The notes: a model not told the origin generated them from the sequence alone. A DNA stretch of 64,000 nucleotides from Amedibacterium intestinale (GCF_010537335.1 NZ_AP019711.1:992001-1056000), one strand, 5' to 3'. Positions 41,594 to 50,729 are shown, numbered from the stretch's first letter. Program-made: numbers and translations.

Positions 41594-41964
41594 TGAATCA
41601 CCACATCCACATCCCCTTCTTCAGAAGAGAAAATCTGTACTACAATATCATTGGGAAGACATACGATTGGACGATTCACATCATCTACCCAGCCTTGAAT
41701 AGAACATAAATGATTAGGAGATGTTTCTTTTTCAACACGAACTTCTCCATCTTTTACTTCTACATGTACAACCCCCAAAGTTCCTTCTACTTCATAGGTT
41801 GCATCTTCATTTAACGGTTTACGCAGCACTTCCTTATCTTTATAATTTACGACGACTTCTTTTTCACTGTTTTGTGTAAGCATTTGTTTCCATAAAGAAG
41901 GAAGATACAAACCAAAAGCTATAAAAACTACCAATAGGATAAATATTTTATCCGCTTTATTCAT
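41590..41964 (-). CDS. NusG domain II-containing exported protein
   Basis: 124 residues: signal-anchor (about 5-25), then a beta-rich domain of the NusG-II type with VVNYKDKEVLRKPL, GTLGVVHVEVKDGEVRVEKETSPNHLC and PIVCLPNDIVVQI. Two cysteines, in the NHLCSIQGW and IVCLP segments, are typical. The family is extracytoplasmic and is linked by neighbourhood to flavin-dependent electron transfer. Start at 41964 after GAGGAGG. Confidence 0.85.
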   Translation of the reverse strand: MNKADKIFILLVVFIAFGLYLPSLWKQMLTQNSEKEVVVNYKDKEVLRKPLNEDATYEVEGTLGVVHVEVKDGEVRVEKETSPNHLCSIQGWVDDVNRPIVCLPNDIVVQIFSSEEGDVDVVIQ

Positions 41965-42036
41965 ACACTTTCCTCCTCTTATAATATTTAGCCATTCTAT
42001 TATAACTGGGGAAGGTATGCATTGCAAATACTATTT

Positions 42037-42068
42037 AAAAAAGACAACGATTATTATGAATCATTGCC
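42037..42068 (-). terminator. Hairpin after the FMN-binding-like lipoprotein gene
   Basis: Minus strand GGCAATGATT pairs with AATCGTTGTC (including G-U pairs), followed by six T. Partial termination may separate the lipoprotein from the downstream genes. Confidence 0.65.
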
Positions 42069-42070
42069 TT

Positions 42071-42493
42071 CTATTTCTTATTCTTTGCATCCATTTCTGC
42101 TTGTTTGATTGCTTCTATAAAAGTATCTACACGAATTGTACAGCCTGTTTTTAAATCTTCATTAACACTTTTTCCTTTTTCATCTGTTTTAATATTTTCG
42201 ATTCCATGCGTTTTTACATAATCTTCAAAAAACAAGACTTGCTCATACCATTCTTTTCCAATGCTGCTAGCCTGTTTCATTCCATAGCTATTTTGCAGCT
42301 GCTTCTTTGTTTTATCAACATCGGCTACAGTTTCATCTATCGACACTTCCTGAATTTTATTGTCTTTTAATATAACTTTTGCAGTTGTGATTTCTCCATT
42401 ATCTTGCGTAACTTGTGCACTGCCTTCCATTTTTGAACTGCATCCGCAAAGAAGAAAAGAACAGACCATTATAAAGAAGAATTTCATAATCAT
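42071..42493 (-). CDS. FMN-binding-like lipoprotein with flavinylation-type motif
   Basis: 140 residues. Lipobox LLCGC places the lipidated cysteine at residue 18. The mature part resembles the small FMN-binding repeats of extracellular electron-transfer lipoproteins (NSYGMKQASSIGKEWYEQV) and ends with DLKTGCT (113-119), close to the D-x-x-[ST]-G-A-[ST] sequence that ApbE transferases modify with FMN on the last threonine. No apbE gene is in the window. Whether it is flavinylated is an inference. Confidence 0.7.
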   Translation of the reverse strand: MIMKFFFIMVCSFLLCGCSSKMEGSAQVTQDNGEITTAKVILKDNKIQEVSIDETVADVDKTKKQLQNSYGMKQASSIGKEWYEQVLFFEDYVKTHGIENIKTDEKGKSVNEDLKTGCTIRVDTFIEAIKQAEMDAKNKK

Positions 42494-42542
42494 ATATCAT
42501 CCTTTCTTTATTAATATGTTCTCTTTTCTTTATCTTATTCAT

Positions 42543-44024
42543 TTAAAACTGTAATACTGCATGAATTGCTTTTTTCCATTTTGTTAAGTTTGTTTCTCTT
42601 GTTTGTGTATCCATCTTTGGTGTAAAACAAGCGGATACTTGAAAATACTTTCGTATTTCTTCCTGATTTTTCCAAAACCCACAGGCAAGTCCTGCTAAAT
42701 AAGCAGCACCAAGTGCTGTTGTTTCAAAAATGACTGGTCGAATAACCTGTGTCTTTGTAATATCACTTTGAAACTGCAACAAGAAAGAATTCGCAGAGGC
42801 ACCTCCATCTACCTGCAGTTTTTCTATCTGCATATTACTATCTTCCTGCATAGCACATAATACATCATTTGTCTGATAAGCCAAAGATTCTAATGCAGCA
42901 CGAACAATTTGTTCTTTGCTTGTTCCTCTGGTAAGTCCAAAAACAGCACCTTTTACATCTGGTTTCCAATAAGGAGCACCTAACCCTGTAAAAGAAGGAA
43001 CAAAGACAACACCGCCATTATCTTCACAATGTACTGCCATCTTTTCACTTTCGCTGCTATCAGAAATGATTTGTAAATTATCTCTTAGCCACTGAATCAC
43101 TGCTCCAGCTATAAAAACACTGCCTTCTAAAACATACGTGCACTCTCCCTGTATGCTCCACCCTGCACATGTCAATAAACCATGTTTTGAGTGAATTCTT
43201 TTATTTTTGGTATTCATCAGCAAAAAACAACCTGTTCCATATGTATTTTTTACACTTCCTGCTTCAAAACATGTTTGTCCAAATAAAGCAGCCTGCTGAT
43301 CTCCAATCATTGAAGCAATTGGAATTGGCTGTGCAAATAACCCCTTTACATGACCAAATATTTTAGATGAATCTACGATTTCAGGAAGCATACATTTTGG
43401 TATATTCCAAAGTTTTAGTAATTCTTCATCATATTGCAATGTATCTAAATTCATTAACATGGTTCTTGAAACATTGGAAACATCACTCATATGACATTCT
43501 CCCTGTGTTAGTTTCCATAACAGCCAGCTATCCATCGTACCAAACAATAATTCTCCTCGTTCTGCTTTTTCCTGTGCCCCTTCCACATGGTCTAAGATCC
43601 AGCGAATTTTACTTGCGGAAAAATATGGATCAAGTAAAAGACCGCATTTTTCCTTAATCCACTCTTCTTTTCCTTCCTGTTTAAATTTTTCACAATAGGA
43701 ATTGCTTTGCCTAGACTGCCAAACGATTGCGAAATAAATAGGCTGTCCACTTTTTTTATCCCATACAACCGTGGTTTCCCTTTGATTTGTTATCCCAATA
43801 GCCGCAAGTTCTTCCTCCTTGACACCTGTTTTTGCCAGCACTTCAAACATGACACCAACCGTACTTGCCCATACATCATTTGCATTTTGTTCAACCCATC
43901 CTGGATGAGGATAATAGTTTTCTATTTCTTTTTGTGCAATTCCTACCATATTGCTGTCATGGTCAAAAAGAATTGCACGTGTACTTGTCGTACCCTGATC
44001 AATTGCCATTATATATTTTTTCAT
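42543..44024 (-). CDS. glpK: Glycerol kinase
   Basis: 493 residues. FGGY-kinase signatures: MAIDQGTTSTRAILFDHD at the start, WVEQNANDVW, TNQRETTVVWDK, MIGDQQAALFGQ, NTYGTGCFLLMNT, and GGVVFVPSFTGLGAPYW. Phosphorylates glycerol to glycerol-3-phosphate. No glpF or glpD gene is adjacent. Start at 44024 after GAGGAGG; the frame is open 22 codons upstream into the preceding terminator hairpin. Confidence 0.97.
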   Translation of the reverse strand: MKKYIMAIDQGTTSTRAILFDHDSNMVGIAQKEIENYYPHPGWVEQNANDVWASTVGVMFEVLAKTGVKEEELAAIGITNQRETTVVWDKKSGQPIYFAIVWQSRQSNSYCEKFKQEGKEEWIKEKCGLLLDPYFSASKIRWILDHVEGAQEKAERGELLFGTMDSWLLWKLTQGECHMSDVSNVSRTMLMNLDTLQYDEELLKLWNIPKCMLPEIVDSSKIFGHVKGLFAQPIPIASMIGDQQAALFGQTCFEAGSVKNTYGTGCFLLMNTKNKRIHSKHGLLTCAGWSIQGECTYVLEGSVFIAGAVIQWLRDNLQIISDSSESEKMAVHCEDNGGVVFVPSFTGLGAPYWKPDVKGAVFGLTRGTSKEQIVRAALESLAYQTNDVLCAMQEDSNMQIEKLQVDGGASANSFLLQFQSDITKTQVIRPVIFETTALGAAYLAGLACGFWKNQEEIRKYFQVSACFTPKMDTQTRETNLTKWKKAIHAVLQF

Positions 44025-44057
44025 AGAAACCTCCTCTTTATATATTTTATTATATAT

Positions 44058-44088
44058 GAAAAAACAGCTCATCGAAAGCTGTTTTTTC
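44058..44088 (-). terminator. Terminator between the TPR gene and glpK
   Basis: GAAAAAACAGCT pairs with AGCTGTTTTTTC around a seven-base loop, just after the TPR gene on the minus strand. Confidence 0.85.
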
Positions 44089-44095
44089 ATATCCT

Positions 44096-46033
44096 CTATT
44101 TATTAGAATGTATATTTCCAGACATAACTTCTTTTATCTTCTTAATATGTTTATGCAGATAACTCATTGCCTGATTACAGATATCCACTTCCTGATATAA
44201 GAAAGCATCTTCACTGGCAAATGCCATTTCTTTTACATCATGATATATAGATAAAGCATTTTCATACCCTATTAAAGCCTTATCATAATCTTTGATTTCT
44301 TCATAAATAGATGCCATTTCTTTAATACCGTTTGCTAATTCTTTGTTCTCTATATCTTTATGTAAACGTATATCATATCCATTTTGATAAAAATAAAGAG
44401 CTTTATCAATATTGCCATTTAAGTGGTACAATGCCCCAACACGATCACTTGCATCTGCTGCTGCCATTGCCTCCATATAGCCTTGTCCCATTCTTTCTGC
44501 CTGCAAAAGATAATGATTCAAAATTTCATATGCCTTTTCAGCCATATCCAAAGCTTGCTGAAGCTGATGGTTTTTTTCCAGTAAAACAGAATACTGCAAA
44601 TATTCTTCTGCTGCTATACTGCTGTATTCCCCATATTCTTTTTGAATCCAAGACAAATATACTTTGAAATGAACAATAGCCTTTTCATAGTCTTTATTAA
44701 GTTCGTAAATATCTGCAAGACGAAGATGAAGATCCGCTATTTCTTCTTCGTTATGGGTATCAATTGCCTCTTTTAATCCTTCTTCCAGCATCGCGATACC
44801 TTTATCACGATAAGCTTCCTGCTCCCCATACATAATAGCTATACTTTTTTGTATAAGTGATGCTTTTTCACATCCTGTTCCCATTTCTTCCTCATAAAGC
44901 TCTATTGCCCGCTCATAATATAGAAGTATTTCTTCTACACCTACTTCTTCCAGTACTCCTGTATCCAAGTGAAGGCCATCCGCCAAAAGCGCATAAGCAT
45001 CTCCAAGCAATTCCTTATGTTCTATATCTTCATCTAATAGTTCTATCACATATTTTGCAGTGGAACATGTTTTTTCTACATCTTCTTTCATAAGATAAAT
45101 CTTTGCGATTTCCAAAAGGATAGATGCATGAACCGCCGTATTTGTTTTATCCACCAGCAATTGTAAAGAATATGCCATCTGCAGGTAATACATCGCCTGT
45201 TCCAATTTTCCATTTTCTCTTGCAGATATTCCATGATAATATATAAATTCAAGTTCTTCTTTTGATGGAGCAGATAACAGTTTTGTATGATATTTGCTGT
45301 ACTCCTGCAATCCTTCCATAAGAGAAAACTGCTGGTCACATGGCTTACAGGTAAAATTGCCATATATATATGGCAGCATCGAATTTAAATCTTCTTCCTG
45401 CATTTCATCTAAATAATGTTTAAACATAAAATAAGGATCATACACACCTGCATGCTCTTTTCTAAATACCGGCTGAATTTTTCCTTCACTTTCATCTCCT
45501 GGAAGCAAAGAAGGAAGTTCATATACACGTCCGCAATAAGGGCATTGAAAAGAAGCACCAGAAGAAAACAGACCATGTACAAATAAAAGCAAGCCATCAA
45601 CCCCAAAATCCATTAATGAAAAATACACATGTGCAAGATATGTTTTATCTTCTTCTGCAATATCGATTAACTGCTTTGGATACATGAGAAAACGCAAACG
45701 ATATCGTAAAAAGCAAAGACTGTCATGATACATCGTATAAATTTCTTTTCCAAATCCAAACAGGTTGATCTGCATAAAACGGCATTTTTGCATTGCTAAA
45801 AATACAATCAGCTGCAAGATATCAGGACTCTCTTCTTTTTCATTAAGCAAAGAAGAAAGTTCTGTAAAAAGCAACACCATACTCTCTACATTAAATTCCT
45901 GTTCCATTCGCTCCTGTATTTCTTTTAATACAGCAGCCAGTTCATTTCCACTTGCCTCATAAATACGTTTTCTATACTGCTTCATTTCTTTTTGAAGCTT
46001 TATATCCTTTTTATCTTCTATTCTATCCTTCAT
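44096..46033 (-). CDS. Tetratricopeptide-repeat protein with CxxC pairs
   Basis: 645 residues. The N-terminal 250 residues hold two CxxC pairs (FQCPYCGRVY about 161-164, TCKPCDQQF about 227-230) that could form one split zinc ribbon. From about 255 to 640 there are TPR-like helical repeats (ARENGKLEQAMYYLQMAYSL, KDYEKAIVHFKVYLSWI, GNIDKALYFYQNGYDI, KDYDKALIGYENALSIY). No signal peptide. Function unknown; probably a protein-interaction scaffold. A TATAAT 20 bases before the ATG at 46033 argues against the upstream ATG at 46063. Confidence 0.75.
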   Translation of the reverse strand: MKDRIEDKKDIKLQKEMKQYRKRIYEASGNELAAVLKEIQERMEQEFNVESMVLLFTELSSLLNEKEESPDILQLIVFLAMQKCRFMQINLFGFGKEIYTMYHDSLCFLRYRLRFLMYPKQLIDIAEEDKTYLAHVYFSLMDFGVDGLLLFVHGLFSSGASFQCPYCGRVYELPSLLPGDESEGKIQPVFRKEHAGVYDPYFMFKHYLDEMQEEDLNSMLPYIYGNFTCKPCDQQFSLMEGLQEYSKYHTKLLSAPSKEELEFIYYHGISARENGKLEQAMYYLQMAYSLQLLVDKTNTAVHASILLEIAKIYLMKEDVEKTCSTAKYVIELLDEDIEHKELLGDAYALLADGLHLDTGVLEEVGVEEILLYYERAIELYEEEMGTGCEKASLIQKSIAIMYGEQEAYRDKGIAMLEEGLKEAIDTHNEEEIADLHLRLADIYELNKDYEKAIVHFKVYLSWIQKEYGEYSSIAAEEYLQYSVLLEKNHQLQQALDMAEKAYEILNHYLLQAERMGQGYMEAMAAADASDRVGALYHLNGNIDKALYFYQNGYDIRLHKDIENKELANGIKEMASIYEEIKDYDKALIGYENALSIYHDVKEMAFASEDAFLYQEVDICNQAMSYLHKHIKKIKEVMSGNIHSNK

Positions 46034-46084
46034 ATTCTTACACCATTCCTGTCTATAACCCATTATAACATGTTTTCTTTTAGC

Positions 46085-47452
46085 TTATCCACAAGACATC
46101 TCATCTATAATTTCTTTTAAATAAAGAAGTGCTGTTCTCATATTTTTCTGAGAGATAGAGGCAAAAGAAAGCATAAGTTCATGATGGTTTGCTGTATTGA
46201 GATAAACTCCTTTTTCTTGAAGTCGAGATTGTATATACTTGCTATTACCTTTTGGCAGTTCTAAATGAAAACATAATGCCGCTTCTTCCAGCCATACAGA
46301 GGTATTTGGAAATATTTCTTTTAATACATCTTCCATCTCCCTGCAGCGTTTCCCATACTGTTTTGATAGACGTTTTACATGTTTTTCTAAATGTCCATCT
46401 ATGATATACTGAGCCAATGCCATTTGTTCTATTTTACTGGCAGTAGGAGCATAGCTTTTCTTGCGCTTTTCATACTCTTTTAAATAAGGAAGAGGCAATA
46501 CCAGATAACTTATACGAAACGCAGGAGGTAAAATTCTTGAAAAAGAGCCAATATAAAACACATGTTTACCAACATCCATACCTTGCATTGAAGGCTGTAT
46601 ACGACTTCGATAACGCAATTCACCATTATGATCGTCTTCTAAAATATAAGAATTTGTTTTTTCTGCCCAGTGCAGCAATTCTATTTCCTTATCTTTGGAT
46701 ATCGGTTTATAGGTAGAGGTAAACGCTCCGCTATGAACGTATAATAAGGTAATATCGTAACGATACAATTCATCCATATTGTATCCATCCTCTGTTTTGC
46801 TTATGTATTTTATGGTAAAACCAAAATCCTGAAAAACTCGCTTTGCCTGTATAAAGGAATTGGATTCCATCGCAATCACACTATTTTTGGGAAGCATTCC
46901 ACATATGATATAAAGCAGTGACTGAAAGCTGGAACCAATAAGAATCTGTTTTATATCACATAATACCCCACGCATACTATAGGCATACTTTTGTAATGCC
47001 AAACGAAGTGTATATTCCCCCTGAGCATCACCATAAGTCGAAATCAGTTCTTTATTCTGCAGCACTTCTTTTAAATATTTTTTCCATAATACTTTATCAA
47101 AAAGTTCTACATCAATTGTTCCAGTCTGCAAATCGAAAAGAATATTCTGTTGTTTTTTGGAAAGAGTTTCCTGCATTAGCTGTTTTCGAAAGGCAACACT
47201 TTCTTTTTCAACATCAACATAGAATCCTTTATGTTCTAGCGCATATACATACCCTTCATCTATCAGTCTTATATAGGCTTTCTCTATACTTGTTCTTGAT
47301 ACTTTCCACATCTGTTCACACTGTCGTATACTTGGAAGTTTATCCCCTTTTTTTAAATAACCATGTAAAATATCTTCTTTTATTTTATCATAAATCTGTA
47401 GATATACATATTTCCCTTTCTTTTTTTCAAAACTAATATTCTGTATATTCAT
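46085..47452 (-). CDS. MocR/PdxR-type GntR regulator with aminotransferase-like domain; PLP lysine replaced
   Basis: 455 residues. GntR winged helix (about 14-80: LQIYDKIKEDILHGYLKKGDKLPSIRQCEQMWKVSRTSI split over two helices), linker, then a fold-type I aminotransferase domain (about 110-455) with ILEDDHNGELRY. In MocR proteins the PLP-binding lysine sits in the sequence GTFSKTL. Here it reads GSFSRIL with arginine at residue 306. It is divergent from an ECF S component gene, the typical place for a vitamin B6 regulator. Confidence 0.88.
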   Translation of the reverse strand: MNIQNISFEKKKGKYVYLQIYDKIKEDILHGYLKKGDKLPSIRQCEQMWKVSRTSIEKAYIRLIDEGYVYALEHKGFYVDVEKESVAFRKQLMQETLSKKQQNILFDLQTGTIDVELFDKVLWKKYLKEVLQNKELISTYGDAQGEYTLRLALQKYAYSMRGVLCDIKQILIGSSFQSLLYIICGMLPKNSVIAMESNSFIQAKRVFQDFGFTIKYISKTEDGYNMDELYRYDITLLYVHSGAFTSTYKPISKDKEIELLHWAEKTNSYILEDDHNGELRYRSRIQPSMQGMDVGKHVFYIGSFSRILPPAFRISYLVLPLPYLKEYEKRKKSYAPTASKIEQMALAQYIIDGHLEKHVKRLSKQYGKRCREMEDVLKEIFPNTSVWLEEAALCFHLELPKGNSKYIQSRLQEKGVYLNTANHHELMLSFASISQKNMRTALLYLKEIIDEMSCG

Positions 47453-47482
47453 ATAATCACTTCCATAGCTAGTATAACATAA

Positions 47483-47532
47483 AACTGTGTACTAAATATT
47501 TATATAATTTGTGTATTTTTTAATGCACAGTT
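47483..47532. promoter_or_regulatory. Inverted repeat in the MocR/ECF divergent promoter region
   Basis: AACTGTGTA (47483-47491) and TGCACAGTT (47524-47532) form an inverted repeat (eight of nine positions) separated by 32 bases. It lies between the two start codons and over the likely MocR promoter, so it could be the MocR operator. Two further GTGTA copies lie between or within the arms. Confidence 0.45.
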
Positions 47533-47564
47533 CTTTGTTAGAATAAACAGGAAGGAGGCTTATT

Positions 47565-48047
47565 ATGAAAAATGATACAGTAAAAGAACTTGTATGGTCC
47601 TCTTTGGGTATTGCTTTAGTCTTTTTGGCAACATTTTTATTAAAAATCCCAAATGGCATTCAAGGCTATGTCCATATGGGAGATGGGTTCATCATGCTGT
47701 TTTCCAGCGTCTTATCACCTTTATGCGCAGTTCTGGTTGCCGCAGCAGGAAGTGCACTTGCAGACATCGCTGGAGGATATGCATATTTTGCTTTGTTTAC
47801 GCTCATAATTAAAGGACTGGAAGCATTTCTTATAGCAAAGATTTTCCAAAAAAGCAAGTTACGTTTTGTAAGCTATTTTACAGGTTCAATCGTTATGATT
47901 TTTGGATATTTTTTAACTGATGCCTTTATAAATCAGAGCTGGTACTTAGCACTTACTGGTATTCCAGGAAACATCATACAGGCAGCAGTTGGCATTATCA
48001 TAGCTTTCCTGATTTATCCTCTTTTTATCTCTAATTTTAAAAAGTGA
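47565..48047 (+). CDS. ECF transporter S component, probably pyridoxine (PdxU2-like)
   Basis: 160 residues, five to six membrane helices. The motif VHMGDGFIMLFSSVLSPLCAVLVAAAGSALADIAGGYAYF, split here for reading, is characteristic of small S components with a GDG loop. The divergent MocR regulator suggests vitamin B6 as substrate. The shared energising module EcfAAT is not in the window. Strong GGAGG before the ATG. Confidence 0.75.
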   Translation: MKNDTVKELVWSSLGIALVFLATFLLKIPNGIQGYVHMGDGFIMLFSSVLSPLCAVLVAAAGSALADIAGGYAYFALFTLIIKGLEAFLIAKIFQKSKLRFVSYFTGSIVMIFGYFLTDAFINQSWYLALTGIPGNIIQAAVGIIIAFLIYPLFISNFKK

Positions 48048-48070
48048 TACATCGTTTATCGCTTTTTTTA
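48037..48070 (+). terminator. Terminator of the PdxU2-like gene
   Basis: AAAGTGATA pairs with TATCGCTTT (one G-U) around a loop of about seven bases, followed by seven T. Confidence 0.75.
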
Positions 48071-48192
48071 TTTTCACTAGAAAATAGATGTAAGTAAAAT
48101 ATTTTAAAATGTAACCGCTATTTCAATAAAAGGGATTGTCTTTTAAAAAAAAGAGGAGTACAATGACGGAGTTCGAAAGGAGTCGACAAAAA

Positions 48193-49467
48193 ATGGAATA
48201 TGGTTTTATTTTTGATGTGGCACTTATTCTGGCTACCACTAAAATTTTAGGTATGGCAACTCGCCGCGTGAAACTTCCTCAGGTTGTTGGTGCGTTATTG
48301 GCTGGTTTGATTCTTGGTCCTGCCTGTTTAGGGATTCTTCATGAAACAGAGTTCATCAACCAGCTCGCAGAATTAGGTGTTATCGTCTTAATGTTTGATG
48401 CCGGATTGGAAACCGACATTAATGAGTTGAAGAAATCCGGCAAAAATTCCTTCATTGTTGCGACATTGGGGGTTATCGTTCCATTCGTTGGAGGATTTCT
48501 AGTTGCTCAGGCTTATGGATTAGGTACTACAGATGTATTGAGAAGTGTATTTATCGGTCTTATCTTAACAGCTACTTCTGTAAGTATTTCTGTTGAAACT
48601 TTAAAAGAAATGGGACGTTTATCCACTCCATCTGGAAACATTATCTTAGGAGCTGCTTTAATTGATGACATTTTGGGAGTTATTTTATTAACTGTTGTTA
48701 CAAGTTTTGCAGATCCAAATGTAAACATTGCAATGATGGCATTTAAAATCATCGCCTTCTTTGCATTAAGCGGTGTAGTAGGTTTCTTATTACACAAAGG
48801 ATTCCAGGTTTGGATGCAGCGTCATGATCGTGATTTAAGAAGATTTGCTGTTTTCTCATTTGCTTTCTGTTTGCTTTATTCATTTATTGCAGAAGAATTC
48901 TTTGGTGTAGCAGATATTACAGGTGCTTTCCTTGCAGGTTTGATTATTTCTAATACCTCAAGAGCTACCTATGTTTCTTCTCGTGTTGGAATCTTATCAT
49001 ATATGCTGTTATCACCACTGTTCTTTGCTAATATCGGTTTAAAGGTAGTTCTTCCTCAAATGAATTTTATGATCGTTTCCTTTACGATTATCATTTGTAT
49101 TGTTGCAATCTTATCTAAAGTTATCGGTTGTGGACTTGGTGCTAAGCTATGCGGGTGTCCAAATACAAGAGCTTTACGTGTTGGTGTAGGTATGATTTCT
49201 CGTGGTGAGGTTGCCTTGATCATCGCAATGAAAGGAATCGCTTTGGGTATGATGGATGAACAGTTTATTGCCCCTGTGATTCTAATGGTTGTTGTAACAA
49301 CAGTAATCACACCAATCTTGTTGAAATTTGTTTATAATCCTAAATACGACACGGTTGAATATCAAAGCAGTAAACTTGTTGATAGCTATGAAAAATCAAA
49401 AGACTTTGAACGTGCTTCACAGGCACTGTTACGTCAACATGATCAGGTCAATACTGAAAACAAATAG
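48193..49467 (+). CDS. Cation:proton antiporter, CPA2 family
   Basis: About 424 residues with about twelve membrane helices. The family start (ATRRVKLPQVVGALLAGLILGP), the GVIVLMFDAGLETD helix, and the LIDDILGVILLTVV motif with the tandem aspartates needed for ion binding are all present. No TrkA-N domain follows. Two starts are plausible: ATG 48193 with AAAGGAG ten bases away, and ATG 48163 with GAGGAG four bases away. The first fits the family better. Confidence 0.88.
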   Translation: MEYGFIFDVALILATTKILGMATRRVKLPQVVGALLAGLILGPACLGILHETEFINQLAELGVIVLMFDAGLETDINELKKSGKNSFIVATLGVIVPFVGGFLVAQAYGLGTTDVLRSVFIGLILTATSVSISVETLKEMGRLSTPSGNIILGAALIDDILGVILLTVVTSFADPNVNIAMMAFKIIAFFALSGVVGFLLHKGFQVWMQRHDRDLRRFAVFSFAFCLLYSFIAEEFFGVADITGAFLAGLIISNTSRATYVSSRVGILSYMLLSPLFFANIGLKVVLPQMNFMIVSFTIIICIVAILSKVIGCGLGAKLCGCPNTRALRVGVGMISRGEVALIIAMKGIALGMMDEQFIAPVILMVVVTTVITPILLKFVYNPKYDTVEYQSSKLVDSYEKSKDFERASQALLRQHDQVNTENK

Positions 49468-49480
49468 TATTTTATAAACT

Positions 49481-49506
49481 AAGATGCCACACAGGCATCT
49501 TTTTAT
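49481..49506 (+). terminator. Terminator of the antiporter gene
   Basis: AGATGCC pairs with GGCATCT around five bases, followed by T-rich sequence. Confidence 0.85.
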
Positions 49507-49527
49507 TTACCTGCTAATACGCTGGAT

Positions 49528-49560
49528 TAAAAAAAGTATCGCTTTACTTGTGATACTTTT
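49528..49560 (-). terminator. Terminator of the DNA glycosylase I gene
   Basis: Minus strand AAAAGTATC pairs with GATACTTTT, followed by T-rich sequence. Confidence 0.8.
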
Positions 49561-50113
49561 ACTTATGATATAGATAACAGTCTTTTGTATGATCATTAAC
49601 AATTCCTATTGCCTGAAGATACGAATAAATAATCGTTGAACCTACAAAAGACATTCCTCTTTTCTTTAAATCCTTTGATATAGTATCCGATAATGGTGTA
49701 GTAACTGCTACCTCATCTCCCTCTAAATATATGATATTTCCATTCGTAAACTTCCATATATAAGAAGAAAAAGAGCCAAATTCCTTTTGTATGCAAAGAA
49801 AAACCTTTGCATTCTTAACAGCTGAGCGTATTTTTAAACGATTACGAATAATCCCTTTATCCTGCATCAACGACTCTATTTTATCTTCTTGATACAAAGC
49901 TATTTTACATGCATCAAAGTTATCAAAAGCTTTACGAAAGTTTTCCCGTTTTTTCAAAATCGTAAGCCAGGATAATCCTGCCTGAAATGATTCCAGCAAA
50001 AGCATTTCAAATAGTTTGGTATCATCATAAACAGGTTTTCCCCATTCCTCATCATGATATCGAACATAAATATCTTCAGTATCTTGAGCCCATTTACACC
50101 TTATCTTACACAT
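49559..50113 (-). CDS. tag: DNA-3-methyladenine glycosylase I
   Basis: 184 residues. RCKWAQDTEDIYVRYHDEEWGKPVYDDTKLFEMLLLE at the N-terminus, with the catalytic-pocket SFQAGLSWLTILKKRENFRKAF and MSFVGSTIIYSYLQAIG near the end, is the Tag/AdiA family. Removes 3-methyladenine from DNA. Zinc-site residues (N-terminal Cys, two His at the C-terminus, HTKDCYLYHK) appear present. Overlaps the DUF47 gene by eight bases. Confidence 0.95.
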   Translation of the reverse strand: MCKIRCKWAQDTEDIYVRYHDEEWGKPVYDDTKLFEMLLLESFQAGLSWLTILKKRENFRKAFDNFDACKIALYQEDKIESLMQDKGIIRNRLKIRSAVKNAKVFLCIQKEFGSFSSYIWKFTNGNIIYLEGDEVAVTTPLSDTISKDLKKRGMSFVGSTIIYSYLQAIGIVNDHTKDCYLYHK

Positions 50114-50729
50114 ACTTCATAGACATGCTTTCTACTAAATGCCCTACTTCTTCACATGCATCGCATGCTTTTTCCATTCGATCATAAATCGACTTCCACT
50201 GTATAACTTCTATTGGATCCATGCCAGAAGAAAATAACTTTCTTGTTGTATCTGCAAAAAGTAAATCTCCTTTATCTTCTAACAAATCAACCGAACGGAT
50301 ACAATCCTCCACTTTTTCATTGTATTCCATTTTTTCAATGGCCTTCATTAACTGTGAAACAGCATCACAGCATTTCACAATAACTTTTCCATATGCCTGT
50401 GCATCTTCTTTGATTTCTTTAATGTTATAAATATGAAGTCCAATAGAAACATCTTCAACCATATCTACAACATCGTCCAGCGCATTGCATAAGGCCGCAA
50501 TATCTTCATGTTCAAATGGCGGTCGATTATCTTTAGCAAGTGCACTTAACACATCATGTTTACGCTGATCTGCATCATTTTCATAATGATGCATCGTCTG
50601 TAAATGTGCTTCCATCATCGATGGATCATAATTTTTTAAAACCTTCATCAATTCCAATGCACATGAACATGCTGTATCTGCCATCAACTGAAATGTTAGA
50701 TAATAATTGAATCTTTTTTTCTTAATCAT
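50106..50729 (-). CDS. DUF47 (PhoU-like) protein
   Basis: 207 residues, all-helical, with YDPSMMEAHLQTMHHYENDADQRKHDV in pieces, PPFEHEDIAALCNALDDVVD and the C-terminal WKSIYDRMEKACDACEEVGHLVESMSMKYV. DUF47 proteins usually accompany PiT phosphate transporters and may gate them, but no pit gene is here. No membrane segment. Confidence 0.88.
   Translation of the reverse strand: MIKKKRFNYYLTFQLMADTACSCALELMKVLKNYDPSMMEAHLQTMHHYENDADQRKHDVLSALAKDNRPPFEHEDIAALCNALDDVVDMVEDVSIGLHIYNIKEIKEDAQAYGKVIVKCCDAVSQLMKAIEKMEYNEKVEDCIRSVDLLEDKGDLLFADTTRKLFSSGMDPIEVIQWKSIYDRMEKACDACEEVGHLVESMSMKYV

Noticed and set aside
41603-41964. Riboswitch in the flavin-type cluster leader
   Set aside because: Looked for an FMN-type leader before the lipoprotein and NusG-II genes; the intergenic spaces are under 110 bases and show only terminator-like hairpins.
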